From assembly GCF_900116135.1 (NCBI RefSeq), contig NZ_FOZX01000011.1, positions 107,479-171,478 of the forward strand: 64,000 bases of DNA, in the 5' to 3' direction. Positions within the stretch are counted from its first letter, which is position 1; each line of letters opens with the position of its first letter. Origin of the DNA: Saccharopolyspora flava (lineage in GTDB: Bacteria; Actinomycetota; Actinomycetes; Mycobacteriales; Pseudonocardiaceae). The position numbers were made by a program, and so were the translations under genes. The notes below the pieces were generated by a model. That model had not been told where the DNA came from and did not search any database. It was given only the letters and a program-made list of their open reading frames with translations. Shown here one piece after another: positions 1 through 8,980 of this stretch.

Positions 1-7
1 CGTTCCT

Positions 8-618
8 GTCACCGGCCTCCCCGGCCGGTCCTCATTGCCACGGGGTACACCACACCGCGAGAAAGGGGCAGACCGTGGAGCTGTCACCGGCCTCCCCGGC
101 CGGTCCTCATTGCCACCGATCCCATCGTGGGGATCACGTACGGCACCCCAACCTGTCACCGGCCTCCCCGGCCGGTCCTCATTGCCACGCGGGGACGATC
201 CAGGTGCCCGCGGCTTCGGCCCAGACTGTCACCGGCCTCGCCGGCCGGTCCTCATTGCCACCACAACCCACACAACAGGCTAATCGTCAATTCCAGCCTG
301 TCACCGGCCTCGTCGGCCGGTCCTCATAGCCACCGCGCAGCGGTCAGCTCGGACCGCAGCGGGTCCACCGTCACCGGCCTCCCCGGCCGGTCCTCATTGC
401 CACATGTCGTCGAGGAGGCGCTCCACCGCGGTGGCCAGATCTGTAACCGGCCTCGTCGGCCGGTCCTCATTGCCACCACAACCGCCACATCAGGCTAATC
501 GTCAATTCCAGCCTGTCACCGGCCTCGTCGGCCGGTCCTCATAGCCACCGCGCAGCGGTCAGCTCGGACCGCAGCGGGTCCACCGTCACCGGCCTCCCCG
601 GCCGGTCCCCGTTGCAAC
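8..618 (+). CRISPR. CRISPR array 1 (9 repeats visible, runs off left edge)
   Basis: Nine direct repeats of 34 bp start at 8, 83, 155, 228, 300, 370, 443, 515 and 585, separated by 36-41 bp spacers. Each repeat begins GTCACC, holds a perfect stem (ACCGGCC, loop TCCCC, GGCCGGT) and ends ATTGCCAC, which resembles the ATTGAAAC-type 3' ends that become the crRNA 5' tag in type I and III systems. The last repeat (585-618) has a decayed end (CCCCGTTGCAAC), so the array is read left to right and its leader lies outside the window. Spacers such as 189-227 (GTIQVPAAS in one frame) and 404-442 (DLATAVERLL in antisense) read through as protein. No cas gene is in the window, so the subtype is unassigned. 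Confidence 0.9.
262..584 (+). repeat. Internal duplication of a spacer-repeat-spacer block in array 1
   Basis: The block 262-369 (spacer, variant repeat, spacer) recurs at 477-584. The second spacers (334-369 and 549-584) are identical over 36 bp. The first spacers (262-299 and 477-514) differ at only 3 of 38 positions. Both copies of the enclosed repeat share the same two unusual changes (GTCGG in the loop region and ATAGCC near the end). This is therefore a copied segment rather than two independent acquisitions. Confidence 0.9.
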
Positions 619-698
619 GTTGCCAAATCAGACCCGGGTTCTCTGCTCGGTAGGTTCACTCGGCGTCATCTGTCGGTCTTTTCGCCTACGCTCGGTCC

Positions 699-1904
699 AT
701 GTCTTCCTCGGTGGGAGCAAGGATTCGGTTGGCGCGGGAGCGCGTCGGGATGAGTCGTCGTGTCCTGGGCGGGCTCGTTGAGCGGTCGGCCGAGTGGGTG
801 AAGGCGGTCGAGACGGGCCGGTTGCAGACGCCGAAGTTGTCGATGCTCGCCAAGATCGCGCACGCGCTCGACGTGCGGGACCTGGCCGAGCTCACCGGAA
901 ACGGGGACGCGGTCTCGGTCGCCAAGTACGGTCCGACCGCGGCTCACGCCGCGCTTCACGACGTTCAGGTGGCGTTGACCGAATATCGGCTGAAGCCGGA
1001 GTCGCGCGCGGTGGATCTGGCGCATCTGCGGGAGCGGCTGGCAGGTGCGTGGAAGGTCCGGCACGCTTCGCCCGATCACCGCACGCGCCTCGGCGGACTG
1101 CTGCCCGCGTTGATCCGCGACGCCCAAACCGCTGTCCGCGCACGTCAAGGCTCGGAACGACGGGAGGCACGACGTGTCCTGGCGGGTGTTTACCGGCTCG
1201 CGGACTTCTACGTGGCGTTCCAGCCCGCGCCGGAACTGGTGTGGCTGGTGGCGGACCGCGCGGTCACCGAGGCGCAGGAAACCGACGACCCGTACGAGCT
1301 GGCGGCGAGCGCGTGGGCGCTGGTGCAGGCGTTGCGCGAGTCGGGACGCTGGGAGGAGGCGATCAGCGTGGCCACCGACGGCATCGCCCAGGTCGAACCC
1401 CACCTCGACTCGTGCCCGGACGACTGGCGGGGCATCGCCGGCGCGCTGCACGCGGAGAACGCCCTCACCTGCGCCCGCCGAGGCCGGCACGGTGAAGCCT
1501 GGCGGCATTGGGAAGCAGCGAACCGGATCGCCCAACGGCTCGGAACCGAATACCGCCATGTGCAAACGAGTTTCGGTCTTCCCGTGATGAAGGCCAACGC
1601 CGTCACCCTCGGCGTGGAACTCCGCCGCGCGGGAGAAGCACGGCGCGCGGCCGACTTCGACCCGGCCGACATCGCCTCGGTTCCGCGTCGTGCCCGGCAC
1701 CTCATCGAGGTCGCGAGAGCACACGCCCTGCAAGGAGATCGGGACGCCACGCTCACGATCCTCGACCGCTCGGTGCGAACCGCGCCCGAGACGGCCCGCT
1801 TCAACGGATGGGCGCGCGAACTCACCCACTCGCTGCTCGCCCAACCACCCACGGGCCAGACCGCGGCCGTCCGCTCCCTCGCCACCCGCATCGGCGTCCA
1901 CTGA
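699..1904 (+). CDS. XRE-family HTH regulator with C-terminal TPR-like repeats (module A)
   Basis: A 401-aa protein. Residues about 3-65 form a Cro/CI-type helix-turn-helix (RIRLARERVGMSRR, then WVKAVETGR). The remainder is a long all-alpha region resembling the TPR-containing actinobacterial XRE regulators. The C-terminus (RARHLIEVARAHALQGD, ending SLATRIGVH) matches the paralogue at 3122-4282, which ends MAGRIGVR. It lies 80 bp after the decayed last repeat of CRISPR array 1 and 57 bp before a zinc-finger-like gene and its partner. The ATG at 699 has no strong ribosome site. The family is usually a peptide- or ligand-responsive regulator; the target is not known. Regulation of the following two genes is inference from position. 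Confidence 0.85.
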   Translation: MSSSVGARIRLARERVGMSRRVLGGLVERSAEWVKAVETGRLQTPKLSMLAKIAHALDVRDLAELTGNGDAVSVAKYGPTAAHAALHDVQVALTEYRLKPESRAVDLAHLRERLAGAWKVRHASPDHRTRLGGLLPALIRDAQTAVRARQGSERREARRVLAGVYRLADFYVAFQPAPELVWLVADRAVTEAQETDDPYELAASAWALVQALRESGRWEEAISVATDGIAQVEPHLDSCPDDWRGIAGALHAENALTCARRGRHGEAWRHWEAANRIAQRLGTEYRHVQTSFGLPVMKANAVTLGVELRRAGEARRAADFDPADIASVPRRARHLIEVARAHALQGDRDATLTILDRSVRTAPETARFNGWARELTHSLLAQPPTGQTAAVRSLATRIGVH

Positions 1905-1913
1905 TCGGGTGGA

Positions 1914-1928
1914 GGTACGAAACGTACC
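1914..1928. promoter_or_regulatory. Palindrome ahead of zinc-finger gene A (candidate operator)
   Basis: GGTACG-AAA-CGTACC, a perfect 6-bp inverted repeat, lies in the 57-bp gap between the XRE regulator and the zinc-finger-like gene. The position suits an operator. No counterpart was seen before the second copy of that gene, so the role is a guess. Confidence 0.35.
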
Positions 1929-1961
1929 CGATTCCCGCTGCGGCGGGCCGATGTTGAAGGC

Positions 1962-2150
1962 ATGACTGGAACAACTCTGGGGGCGGTCGTGCGGCGGTGG
2001 CTTCCGTCGCCGTCACTGCGAGACGTCGAAACCCACCTCGCCGTGGAAGGCGAGCCGACCGCCGCGTGCGGGCAACCGGTGATGTGGGCAGAACCTGGGC
2101 ACCCCACGACCCGACGCCCCCGCTGCAAGACCTGCGAGCGCCCACGATGA
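1962..2150 (+). CDS. 62-aa zinc-finger-like protein, module A
   Basis: A small basic protein. It has an N-terminal helix region (VVRRWLPSPSLRDVETHL) followed by a Cys/His cluster: ACGQPVMW, GHPTTRRP, then CKTCERPR. That gives one C, one H and a CxxC, a plausible single zinc site. It is clearly homologous to the protein at 4936-5124, which has the same length and the same Cys and His positions. The ATG at 1962 follows GTTGAAGGC. Its stop overlaps the ATG of the next gene (ATGA at 2147-2150), so the two are translationally coupled. Similar short 'zinc finger' proteins next to XRE regulators occur in Pseudonocardiaceae (recalled); their function is not established. Confidence 0.75.
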   Translation: MTGTTLGAVVRRWLPSPSLRDVETHLAVEGEPTAACGQPVMWAEPGHPTTRRPRCKTCERPR

Positions 2151-2344
2151 CCACTCGCGAAACGGCACTGGCAATCGCCCTCCGCCAAACCCAATGGCTC
2201 CTCGACGAAGCAGCCTTCAACGCCGGAGGCGGACGCCTCACCGGCCAGGACTGCCAACAACTCGGCCAACACCTCCGAGACCTTGCGGAGGTTCTCGACA
2301 CGTACCCAGCGCCCGCAACCCGGACGAAGAGCCTCACGCAGTGA
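2147..2344 (+). CDS. 65-aa helical protein, module A
   Basis: A small protein of unknown function, coupled by a 4-bp overlap to the zinc-finger-like gene. It reads ALAIALRQTQWLLDEAAF, then GGGRLT and a second helix with one Cys (QDCQQLGQHLRDLAEVLD). The paralogue at 5121-5345 keeps the pattern (QWMLDEAAF, GGGRFT, DCRELSESLREVAVVLD). A two-helix protein with a Gly-rich turn is all that can be said. Constant pairing with the zinc-finger-like protein suggests a complex with it, which is inference. The CRISPR leader 2391-2569 starts 46 bp downstream. Confidence 0.7.
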   Translation: MTTRETALAIALRQTQWLLDEAAFNAGGGRLTGQDCQQLGQHLRDLAEVLDTYPAPATRTKSLTQ

Positions 2345-2390
2345 CGCTGCCTCGCGCTCAGCTCAAGCCAGCAGAACAGGCGGTCGAGCT

Positions 2391-2569
2391 GTGCGAGCGG
2401 TCCAGCGGTGACCGTCCCAGGCGTAGCTGCTCGCATACCCTTTTCGCAGGTCAGGAGGTTGGCGGCTGGGTGTAAGATCATCAAGGTCGGTTGTGCGCGA
2501 TCTCCATTGGGGGTCGCTCGCCTTGATCTTTGAAAACCCAGGTCAGACCCAGTGGATTTGCACAGCCCT
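2391..2569 (+). promoter_or_regulatory. CRISPR leader of array 2
   Basis: This 179-bp stretch directly precedes the first repeat of array 2. It aligns without gaps to 4302-4480 ahead of array 3, identical at 156 of 179 positions by my count. The 60 bp nearest the repeat are almost invariant (GTTGTGCGCGATCTCC, TTGATCTTTGAAAACCC, AGGTCAGACCC). Both copies hold an inverted repeat (TGCGAGCGG at 2392-2400, partner 2427-2435) and a conserved TGTAAGATC that could supply a -10 element. Conservation next to the first repeat, with decay at the far end of the array, marks this as the integration and transcription leader. Confidence 0.85.
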
Positions 2570-2968
2570 GTCACCGGCCTCCCTGGCCGGTCCTCATTGC
2601 CACTCGACCACCGACGTCTTACCCGTTCCGGGCGGGCCGTAGCTGTCACCGGCCTCCCTGGCCGGCCCTCATTGCCACGGCCTGCTGCGGACGAGCTGGC
2701 ATCCACCGTGTCCGCTGTCACCGGCCTCCCTGGCCGGTCCTCATTGCCACTAGTGCAGGACCGGGGACAGGCGTGAGCGCCGGGGAGCCCGTCACCGGCC
2801 TCCCCTGGCCGGTCCTCATTGCCACAACCACTCCTGGATGATGAGCGGGTCATCACAGCACACCGTCACCGGCTTCCCCGGCCGGTCCTCATTGCCACCC
2901 CACTGGAACGGCGCGGGCACCGCCGGGACCGGCCGTCACCGGCCTCCTCGGTCGGTCCTCCTTGCGTT
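2570..2968 (+). CRISPR. CRISPR array 2 (6 repeats, 5 spacers)
   Basis: Repeats start at 2570, 2645, 2717, 2791, 2865 and 2935. Spacers are 36-41 bp. Leader-proximal repeats carry loop TCCCT between the ACCGGCC and GGCCGGT arms. Repeat 4 has an extra base (TCCCCT, 35 bp), repeat 5 has TCCCC as in array 1, and repeat 6 is degenerate (TCCTC, end CTTGCGTT). The first spacer (2604-2644), read on the minus strand, encodes GPPGTGKTSVV, a Walker A motif, so it derives from an ATPase gene. Spacer 4 in antisense reads DDPLIIQEW. Only five spacers suggests an old or rarely updated array. Confidence 0.9.
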
Positions 2969-3121
2969 CTGGGTGGCAAAACCCTCTCTCACCCGACTCG
3001 ACGGAGGTCTGTCACCGCCCCGCCGACTCAAATGCGCGCATTTTGCCTGGTCGGGGGTCGTCAGCTGATCGTGTGATGGCTAGGCTGGGTGGTTCTTGGC
3101 GGTGGGATGAGGTGGTTCCTC

Positions 3122-4282
3122 GTGTCTGACAAGGCTCTTGGTGAGCGGGTTCGCGAGTTGCGGGGGTGGTTGTTCACGCAGCGACAGCTCGCCGAGCGGG
3201 CTGGGGTTTCCGTGGATCTGGTGCGGAAACTTGAGCAGGGAACCCGGAATTCGGCCAGTGTCGCGAGTCTTCATCGGCTGGCTCGTGCGCTCGACGTGTC
3301 GTTGGCGGAGCTCGTCGGGCCGGGTTCGCTTCCCGAGCAGGGGAGTGGTGAGGGGGTTACCGCGCTTCGGTTCGCGGTGTCCGGAATCGATGATCTGCTC
3401 GACCCCTCCGAGATCGAGCCCGTGGAGCCTCGGGAGGTCGAGCGGACGCTCACGTACCTGTGGGGTGTCTACTGGGCCGGGCGCTACGACCAGCTGGTTT
3501 CTCTCATCCCGTCTGCGCTGGCCTCACTGCGGGCGGAGACCGGGAATCCCGCTGCCGTCGCCCACGGTTATTGGGTCGCCGGGTGCGTGCTGACTCAGCT
3601 GCGGCAGCCGGACGCGGCGTTCATCGCGATTCGGCACGCCGTCGATGCCGCTGATCAGAGCGGGGATCCGTTGCTCGCGGCGACTCTGCGAGGTTCGTTG
3701 TCGTGGCAGTTGATGGTGGCGGGCCGATTCGTCGAGTCCGAGGCGCTGGCGGTTCGGGCTGCCGAAGTGATCGAGCCGCGTGGAGAGGTGAGCCCGCCGG
3801 GCTTGTCGGTGTACGGCTCGTTGGTGCTCACCGCAGCGACCGCGGCCGCACGTGCGCGGAAGAACGGGCGTGCGCGGAATCTGCTCGCCGAGAGCTCCCA
3901 GGTCGCGCACCGGATCGGCGAGGATCGGCAGGACTACCAGACCGCGTTCGGCCCGTCGCAAGTTGCGATGCAGAGCGTCGATGTCGGCGTGCAGACCGAG
4001 GAATTCGGCGACGCTCTCACCGCCGCCCGCGTCATGCCCAACGCGGGAGCAGCCCTGCCTCTGGCATCCAGGGCTCGGCATCTCACCGACCGGGCACTGG
4101 CGCACGCCCGGCTGGGACAGCACGACAAAGCCGCCAACCTCGTCCTCGCCGCCGAGCAGATGGCGCCGGACTGGGCCAAGCACCAGACGCTCGTCAAGTC
4201 CGTCACCCGCGACCTGCTCGGCACCCGTGAATCCCGGACACCTCGACTCCGCAGCATGGCCGGACGCATTGGCGTCCGGTAG
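3122..4282 (+). CDS. XRE-family HTH regulator with C-terminal TPR-like repeats (module B)
   Basis: A 386-aa paralogue of the regulator at 699-1904. The N-terminal HTH is well formed (ALGERVRELRG, QRQLAERAGVSVDLVRKLEQG, RLARALDVSLAEL). It is followed by an all-alpha TPR-like region and the shared C-terminus (ASRARHLTDRALAHARLGQ, MAGRIGVR). I chose the GTG at 3122, behind GAGGTGG; an in-frame ATG at 3107 would add five residues. It begins about 150 bp after array 2. Unlike copy A it is followed within 20 bp by a CRISPR leader and array, not by its zinc-finger partner, which sits beyond array 3. Target and ligand are unknown. Confidence 0.85.
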   Translation: MSDKALGERVRELRGWLFTQRQLAERAGVSVDLVRKLEQGTRNSASVASLHRLARALDVSLAELVGPGSLPEQGSGEGVTALRFAVSGIDDLLDPSEIEPVEPREVERTLTYLWGVYWAGRYDQLVSLIPSALASLRAETGNPAAVAHGYWVAGCVLTQLRQPDAAFIAIRHAVDAADQSGDPLLAATLRGSLSWQLMVAGRFVESEALAVRAAEVIEPRGEVSPPGLSVYGSLVLTAATAAARARKNGRARNLLAESSQVAHRIGEDRQDYQTAFGPSQVAMQSVDVGVQTEEFGDALTAARVMPNAGAALPLASRARHLTDRALAHARLGQHDKAANLVLAAEQMAPDWAKHQTLVKSVTRDLLGTRESRTPRLRSMAGRIGVR

Positions 4283-4301
4283 TCGAACACCAGGTCGCTC
4301 C

Positions 4302-4480
4302 GTGCGAGCGGCTCAGCGGTGACCGTTCCAGGCGTGGCCGCTCGCATGATGTTTTCGCAGGTCATGGCGCTGGTGGTCGGGTGTAAGATCGTTAAGGTCG
4401 GTTGTGCGCGATCTCCAGCGGGGGTCGCTCGCGTTGATCTTTGAAAACCCAGGTCAGACCCGGTGGATTTGGACAGCCCT
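4302..4480 (+). promoter_or_regulatory. CRISPR leader of array 3
   Basis: A second copy of the 179-bp leader, starting 19 bp after the stop of the XRE regulator B. The inverted repeat TGCGAGCGG (4303-4311) / CCGCTCGCA (4338-4346) is perfect here. The repeat-proximal block (TTGATCTTTGAAAACCC, AGGTCAGACCC) is unchanged from leader 2. Most differences from leader 2 fall in the distal 80 bp. Conservation implies continued use of both leaders by an integrase and transcription apparatus encoded elsewhere. Confidence 0.85.
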
Positions 4481-4813
4481 GTCACCGGCCTCCATGGCCG
4501 GTCCCCATTGCCACCGGGTAGGTTGTTTTTGTGTCGCCAGAGGTCTTCGACGGCTGTCACCGGCCTCCATGGCCGGTCCCCATTGCCACAACTCCTTTTT
4601 CGGGTTCATATCCATTTCGGTCCGGCTGTCACCGGCCTCCATGGCCGGTCCCCATTGCCACGTCGGAACGGGATAGGACTGTTCTCACCAGGGAAAAGCT
4701 GTCACCGGCCTCCACGGCCGGGTCCCCATTGCCCCCGGCGTCACCGGGCGTGTGACCCAGCCGAGCTCGTCGTGCCGCTGTCACCGGCCTCCACTGCCGG
4801 TCCTTGTTACTGC
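4481..4813 (+). CRISPR. CRISPR array 3 (5 repeats, 4 spacers)
   Basis: Repeats start at 4481, 4556, 4628, 4701 and 4780. The first three are identical, with loop TCCAT between the ACCGGCC and GGCCGGT arms and the end GGTCCCCATTGCCAC. Repeat 4 has CCACGG and an extra G, and repeat 5 is decayed (CCACTGCC, end TTGTTACTGC). Spacers are 38-44 bp. Spacer 1 in antisense reads AVEDLWRHKNNLP. Spacer 2 reads NSFFGFISISVR and is distinctly poorer in GC than the host DNA, as expected from a foreign source. The array separates the XRE regulator B from its zinc-finger partner gene. Confidence 0.9.
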
Positions 4814-4935
4814 CTGTCCGCAGGCGTCCGGCCGTGTGGTGGTGTGGGATTCGGGCTGCGCATGCGGTAGCTCGGGTGGGTAGTGGGACGTTGTGTCATA
4901 CCCCGGTCCGGGTCGGCTCGGACATTGTGGTGGGT

Positions 4936-5124
4936 ATGAGTGATGTGTTGCTGGGGGTTGTTGTTCGGCGGTGGTTGCCGTCGACTTCGTTGCGGGACTT
5001 GGAGATTCATCTCGCCATCGAGAGCGAGTCAGTCGGGGCGTGCGGGCAGCCGGTGATGTGGGCTGTGCCTGGCCATCCCGTGACGCGGCGGCCGCGGTGC
5101 GGGGATTGCGAGCGTGCTCGGTGA
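4936..5124 (+). CDS. 62-aa zinc-finger-like protein, module B
   Basis: A paralogue of the protein at 1962-2150, with equal length and the same architecture: helix (VVRRWLPSTSLRDLEIHL), ACGQPVMW, GHPVTRRP, CGDCERAR. Conservation of the C, H and CxxC positions while neighbouring residues drift supports a real, zinc-binding gene. The ATG at 4936 follows GTGGTGGGT. Its stop overlaps the GTG of the next gene (GTGA at 5121-5124). It starts 122 bp after the last repeat of array 3 and must have its own promoter unless array transcription reads through. Confidence 0.75.
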   Translation: MSDVLLGVVVRRWLPSTSLRDLEIHLAIESESVGACGQPVMWAVPGHPVTRRPRCGDCERAR

Positions 5125-5345
5125 GTCGGCGTGAGGTCGCGCTGGCGGTTGTGCTGCGGCGGATGCAGTGGATGCTCGACGAGGCGGCCTTCGACCTCGG
5201 GGGAGGGCGGTTCACCTGCGCGGATTGCCGGGAGTTGAGCGAGTCGCTCCGCGAGGTGGCCGTAGTCCTCGACGACTACGTCAACACCTGGAACCAACCG
5301 GCTCGCGTTGAATGTCGAACGTCGTCCCAAACGGCAGAAGCATGA
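5121..5345 (+). CDS. 74-aa helical protein, module B
   Basis: A paralogue of the 65-aa protein at 2147-2344, starting at a GTG that overlaps the preceding stop. Shared segments are the first helix (QWMLDEAAFDLGGGRF) and the second helix with a single Cys (DCRELSESLREVAVVLDDY). The C-terminal tail (RVECRTSSQTAEA) is longer and unrelated to copy A. Function unknown. Coupling to the zinc-finger-like gene in both modules implies that they are made in equal amounts. Confidence 0.7.
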   Translation: MSRREVALAVVLRRMQWMLDEAAFDLGGGRFTCADCRELSESLREVAVVLDDYVNTWNQPARVECRTSSQTAEA

Positions 5346-5383
5346 GAAATCCCCTGGCCACCACGTGGTGACCAGGGGATTTC
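5346..5383. terminator. Bidirectional terminator between module B and GH3 gene
   Basis: GAAATCCCCTGG / CCAGGGGATTTC, a perfect 12-bp stem around a 14-nt loop that itself contains CCACGTGG. It lies between convergent genes ending at 5345 (+) and 5397 (-). Confidence 0.75.
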
Positions 5384-5396
5384 CAGACTCGTCAGG

Positions 5397-7220
<1,824 letters not shown>

Positions 7221-7280
7221 GAACGCATCTCCTCCGCGTTGAGAAAACACCGTCGTGAAAAGCATTCGCCGAGACGGGAA

Positions 7281-7296
7281 TCCGAAATGTTTCGGA
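7281..7296. promoter_or_regulatory. Palindromic glycosidase operator (GH3/GH30 divergent promoter)
   Basis: TCCGAAA-TG-TTTCGGA, a perfect 7-bp inverted repeat, lies 61 bp upstream of the GH3 start within the 316-bp divergent gap 7221-7536. The core GAAATGTTTCGG recurs near the GH10 xylanase at 53891-53908 (opposite strand) and at 54049-54066. It also resembles the CGAAA/TTTCG boxes described at Streptomyces xylanase promoters. I see no other gene or structure in the gap. Confidence 0.7.
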
Positions 7297-7536
7297 CCCT
7301 CCGCGCGACGAATGCCCCGGACCGATCCAGTCGCCGTGAAGTCGGGTTTGTCGCGATCGCCGAACATAGCACCGCGGCACCGGAACGGGAATTCCTGGCG
7401 AGAGTTCGACACCATGCGGCGAAAAGGCGCATTCGCGTTCACCGAAATGCACGATCAGGCGGGTCATGCCGCGTGCGGCGGAGCCGGAATCCGCGAACAA
7501 TCCCGCGGTGACGAACACGGCCGAGAGGACACCGCG

Positions 7537-8976
7537 ATGAGGCGAACCCGACCCTGGCGCACCCGCGCCGCACTGCTCACCGGCACCCTGCTGCTGGGAA
7601 CCTCGGTGGGCGTCGCGCCCGGCGGTGCCGCCCCGGTCGTGCAGGTGTGGGAGACCACCGGAGACCGCGGCAAGCTTCTCGAACGCCAGGCGGACGAGGA
7701 GTTCGGCTCCGGCGGCAGCGCCGAGACCGTCATCGACGTCGACCCGGCCACCACCCACCAGACCATCGACGGGTTCGGGGCCGCCTTCACCGACTCCGCG
7801 GCCTCCCTCGTCGCCAACGATCTCGACCAGGGCGCGCGCGACGAGCTGATGAACAACCTCTTCGGCGCCAACGGGATCGGGCTCAGCATGGTCCGGCAGC
7901 CCCTGGGTGCCAGCGACTTCGCCACACCCGACTCCGGCGACTACACCTTCGACGACACCTGCTGCGACCTCGGCGACTTCTCCACCGCCCACGACGACGC
8001 CTACATCCTGCCGCTGCTGCGGCAGGCCAAGCAGATCAACCCCGGGCTGAAGGTGATGGGCACGCCGTGGAGCGCGCCGGCCTGGATGAAGACCAACGAC
8101 AACATCGACGGCGGCGAGCTCAAGACCGACAGCCACGGGATCTTCGCCGACTACCTCGTCAAGACCGCCCAGGCCTACTCCGACGCGGGCGTGCCGCTGG
8201 ACTACCTGAGCATCCAGAACGAGCCCTACCACCCCGAATCCGGCGACGGCTCGGCCGGATACCCGTCGATGCACATGAGCCCCGAGCAGCAGGCCGCCGT
8301 CATCGGCGACGAGATCGGGCCGAAACTCGCCGAATCCGGCCTCGGCACCCAACTGCTGGCGTGGGACCACAACTGGTCGCACCCCGACTACCCGGGCACC
8401 GTCGTCGACGACCCCGAAGCCGGCCCGCACGTGGCCGGGGCCGCGTTCCACTGCTACGAGGGCGACGTGACCGGGCAGAGCGAGTTCCAGCAGGCCCACC
8501 CCGACAAGGGCGTGTGGCTCACCGAGTGCTCCGGCGGCGACTGGTCACCCGACTTCGCGCAGAACCTCAAGTGGCAGACGCAGAACCTCATCATCGGCGG
8601 CACCCGCAACGGCGCCAAGGGCGTCACGCTGTGGAACATGGCGCTCGACCAGAACCACGGGCCCACCAACGGCGGCTGCTCGGACTGCCGCGGCGTGGTC
8701 ACCGTCGACACCGGCAGCGGGCAGGTCACCTACAACGAGGAGTACTACGTCCTCGGCCACGTCGCGAAGTTCGTGAAACCCGGTGCGCAGCGGGTGGAAT
8801 CGAGCAGCAACCCGGGTGGGATCGAGACCGTCGCCTTCCGCAACACCGACGGCTCGATCGCGCTGCTCGCGCTCAACGCCTCCGACTCCGAGCAGACCTT
8901 CCAGGTCCGTTCCGGCGGGCAGAGTTTCGAGCACTCGCTGCCCGCGGGAGCCGTGACGACCTTCGCGTGGTCCTGA
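7537..8976 (+). CDS. Secreted GH30 endo-beta-glucanase / glucosylceramidase family
   Basis: A 479-aa protein with a signal peptide (RRTRPWRTRAALLTG, LLLGTSVGVAPGGAAP). GH30 landmarks: HQTIDGFGAAFTDSAA at the barrel start; MGTPWSAPAWMKTN; YLSIQNEPYHP with the acid/base Glu; and VWLTECSGGDW with the nucleophile Glu. The C-terminus is the beta-sandwich side domain (YVLGHVAKFVKPGAQRVES, NTDGSIALLALN). Bacterial secreted GH30 of this kind mostly cut beta-1,6-glucan or related beta-glucans, so together with the neighbouring GH3 enzyme it suits breakdown of fungal wall glucan. The ATG at 7537 follows GAGAGGAC. Regulation is probably through the shared palindrome at 7281. Confidence 0.92.
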   Translation: MRRTRPWRTRAALLTGTLLLGTSVGVAPGGAAPVVQVWETTGDRGKLLERQADEEFGSGGSAETVIDVDPATTHQTIDGFGAAFTDSAASLVANDLDQGARDELMNNLFGANGIGLSMVRQPLGASDFATPDSGDYTFDDTCCDLGDFSTAHDDAYILPLLRQAKQINPGLKVMGTPWSAPAWMKTNDNIDGGELKTDSHGIFADYLVKTAQAYSDAGVPLDYLSIQNEPYHPESGDGSAGYPSMHMSPEQQAAVIGDEIGPKLAESGLGTQLLAWDHNWSHPDYPGTVVDDPEAGPHVAGAAFHCYEGDVTGQSEFQQAHPDKGVWLTECSGGDWSPDFAQNLKWQTQNLIIGGTRNGAKGVTLWNMALDQNHGPTNGGCSDCRGVVTVDTGSGQVTYNEEYYVLGHVAKFVKPGAQRVESSSNPGGIETVAFRNTDGSIALLALNASDSEQTFQVRSGGQSFEHSLPAGAVTTFAWS

Positions 8977-8980
8977 TGGG

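Noticed and set aside
35..498. Overlapping open frames across CRISPR array 1 (82-123 aa)
   Set aside because: They are translations of the repeats (SPASPAGPHCH and similar text) and carry no gene signals. The same applies to frames across arrays 2 and 3.
1..5345. Assigning a CRISPR subtype
   Set aside because: The repeat end ATTGCCAC fits several type I and III subtypes. Without cas genes a subtype would be guesswork.
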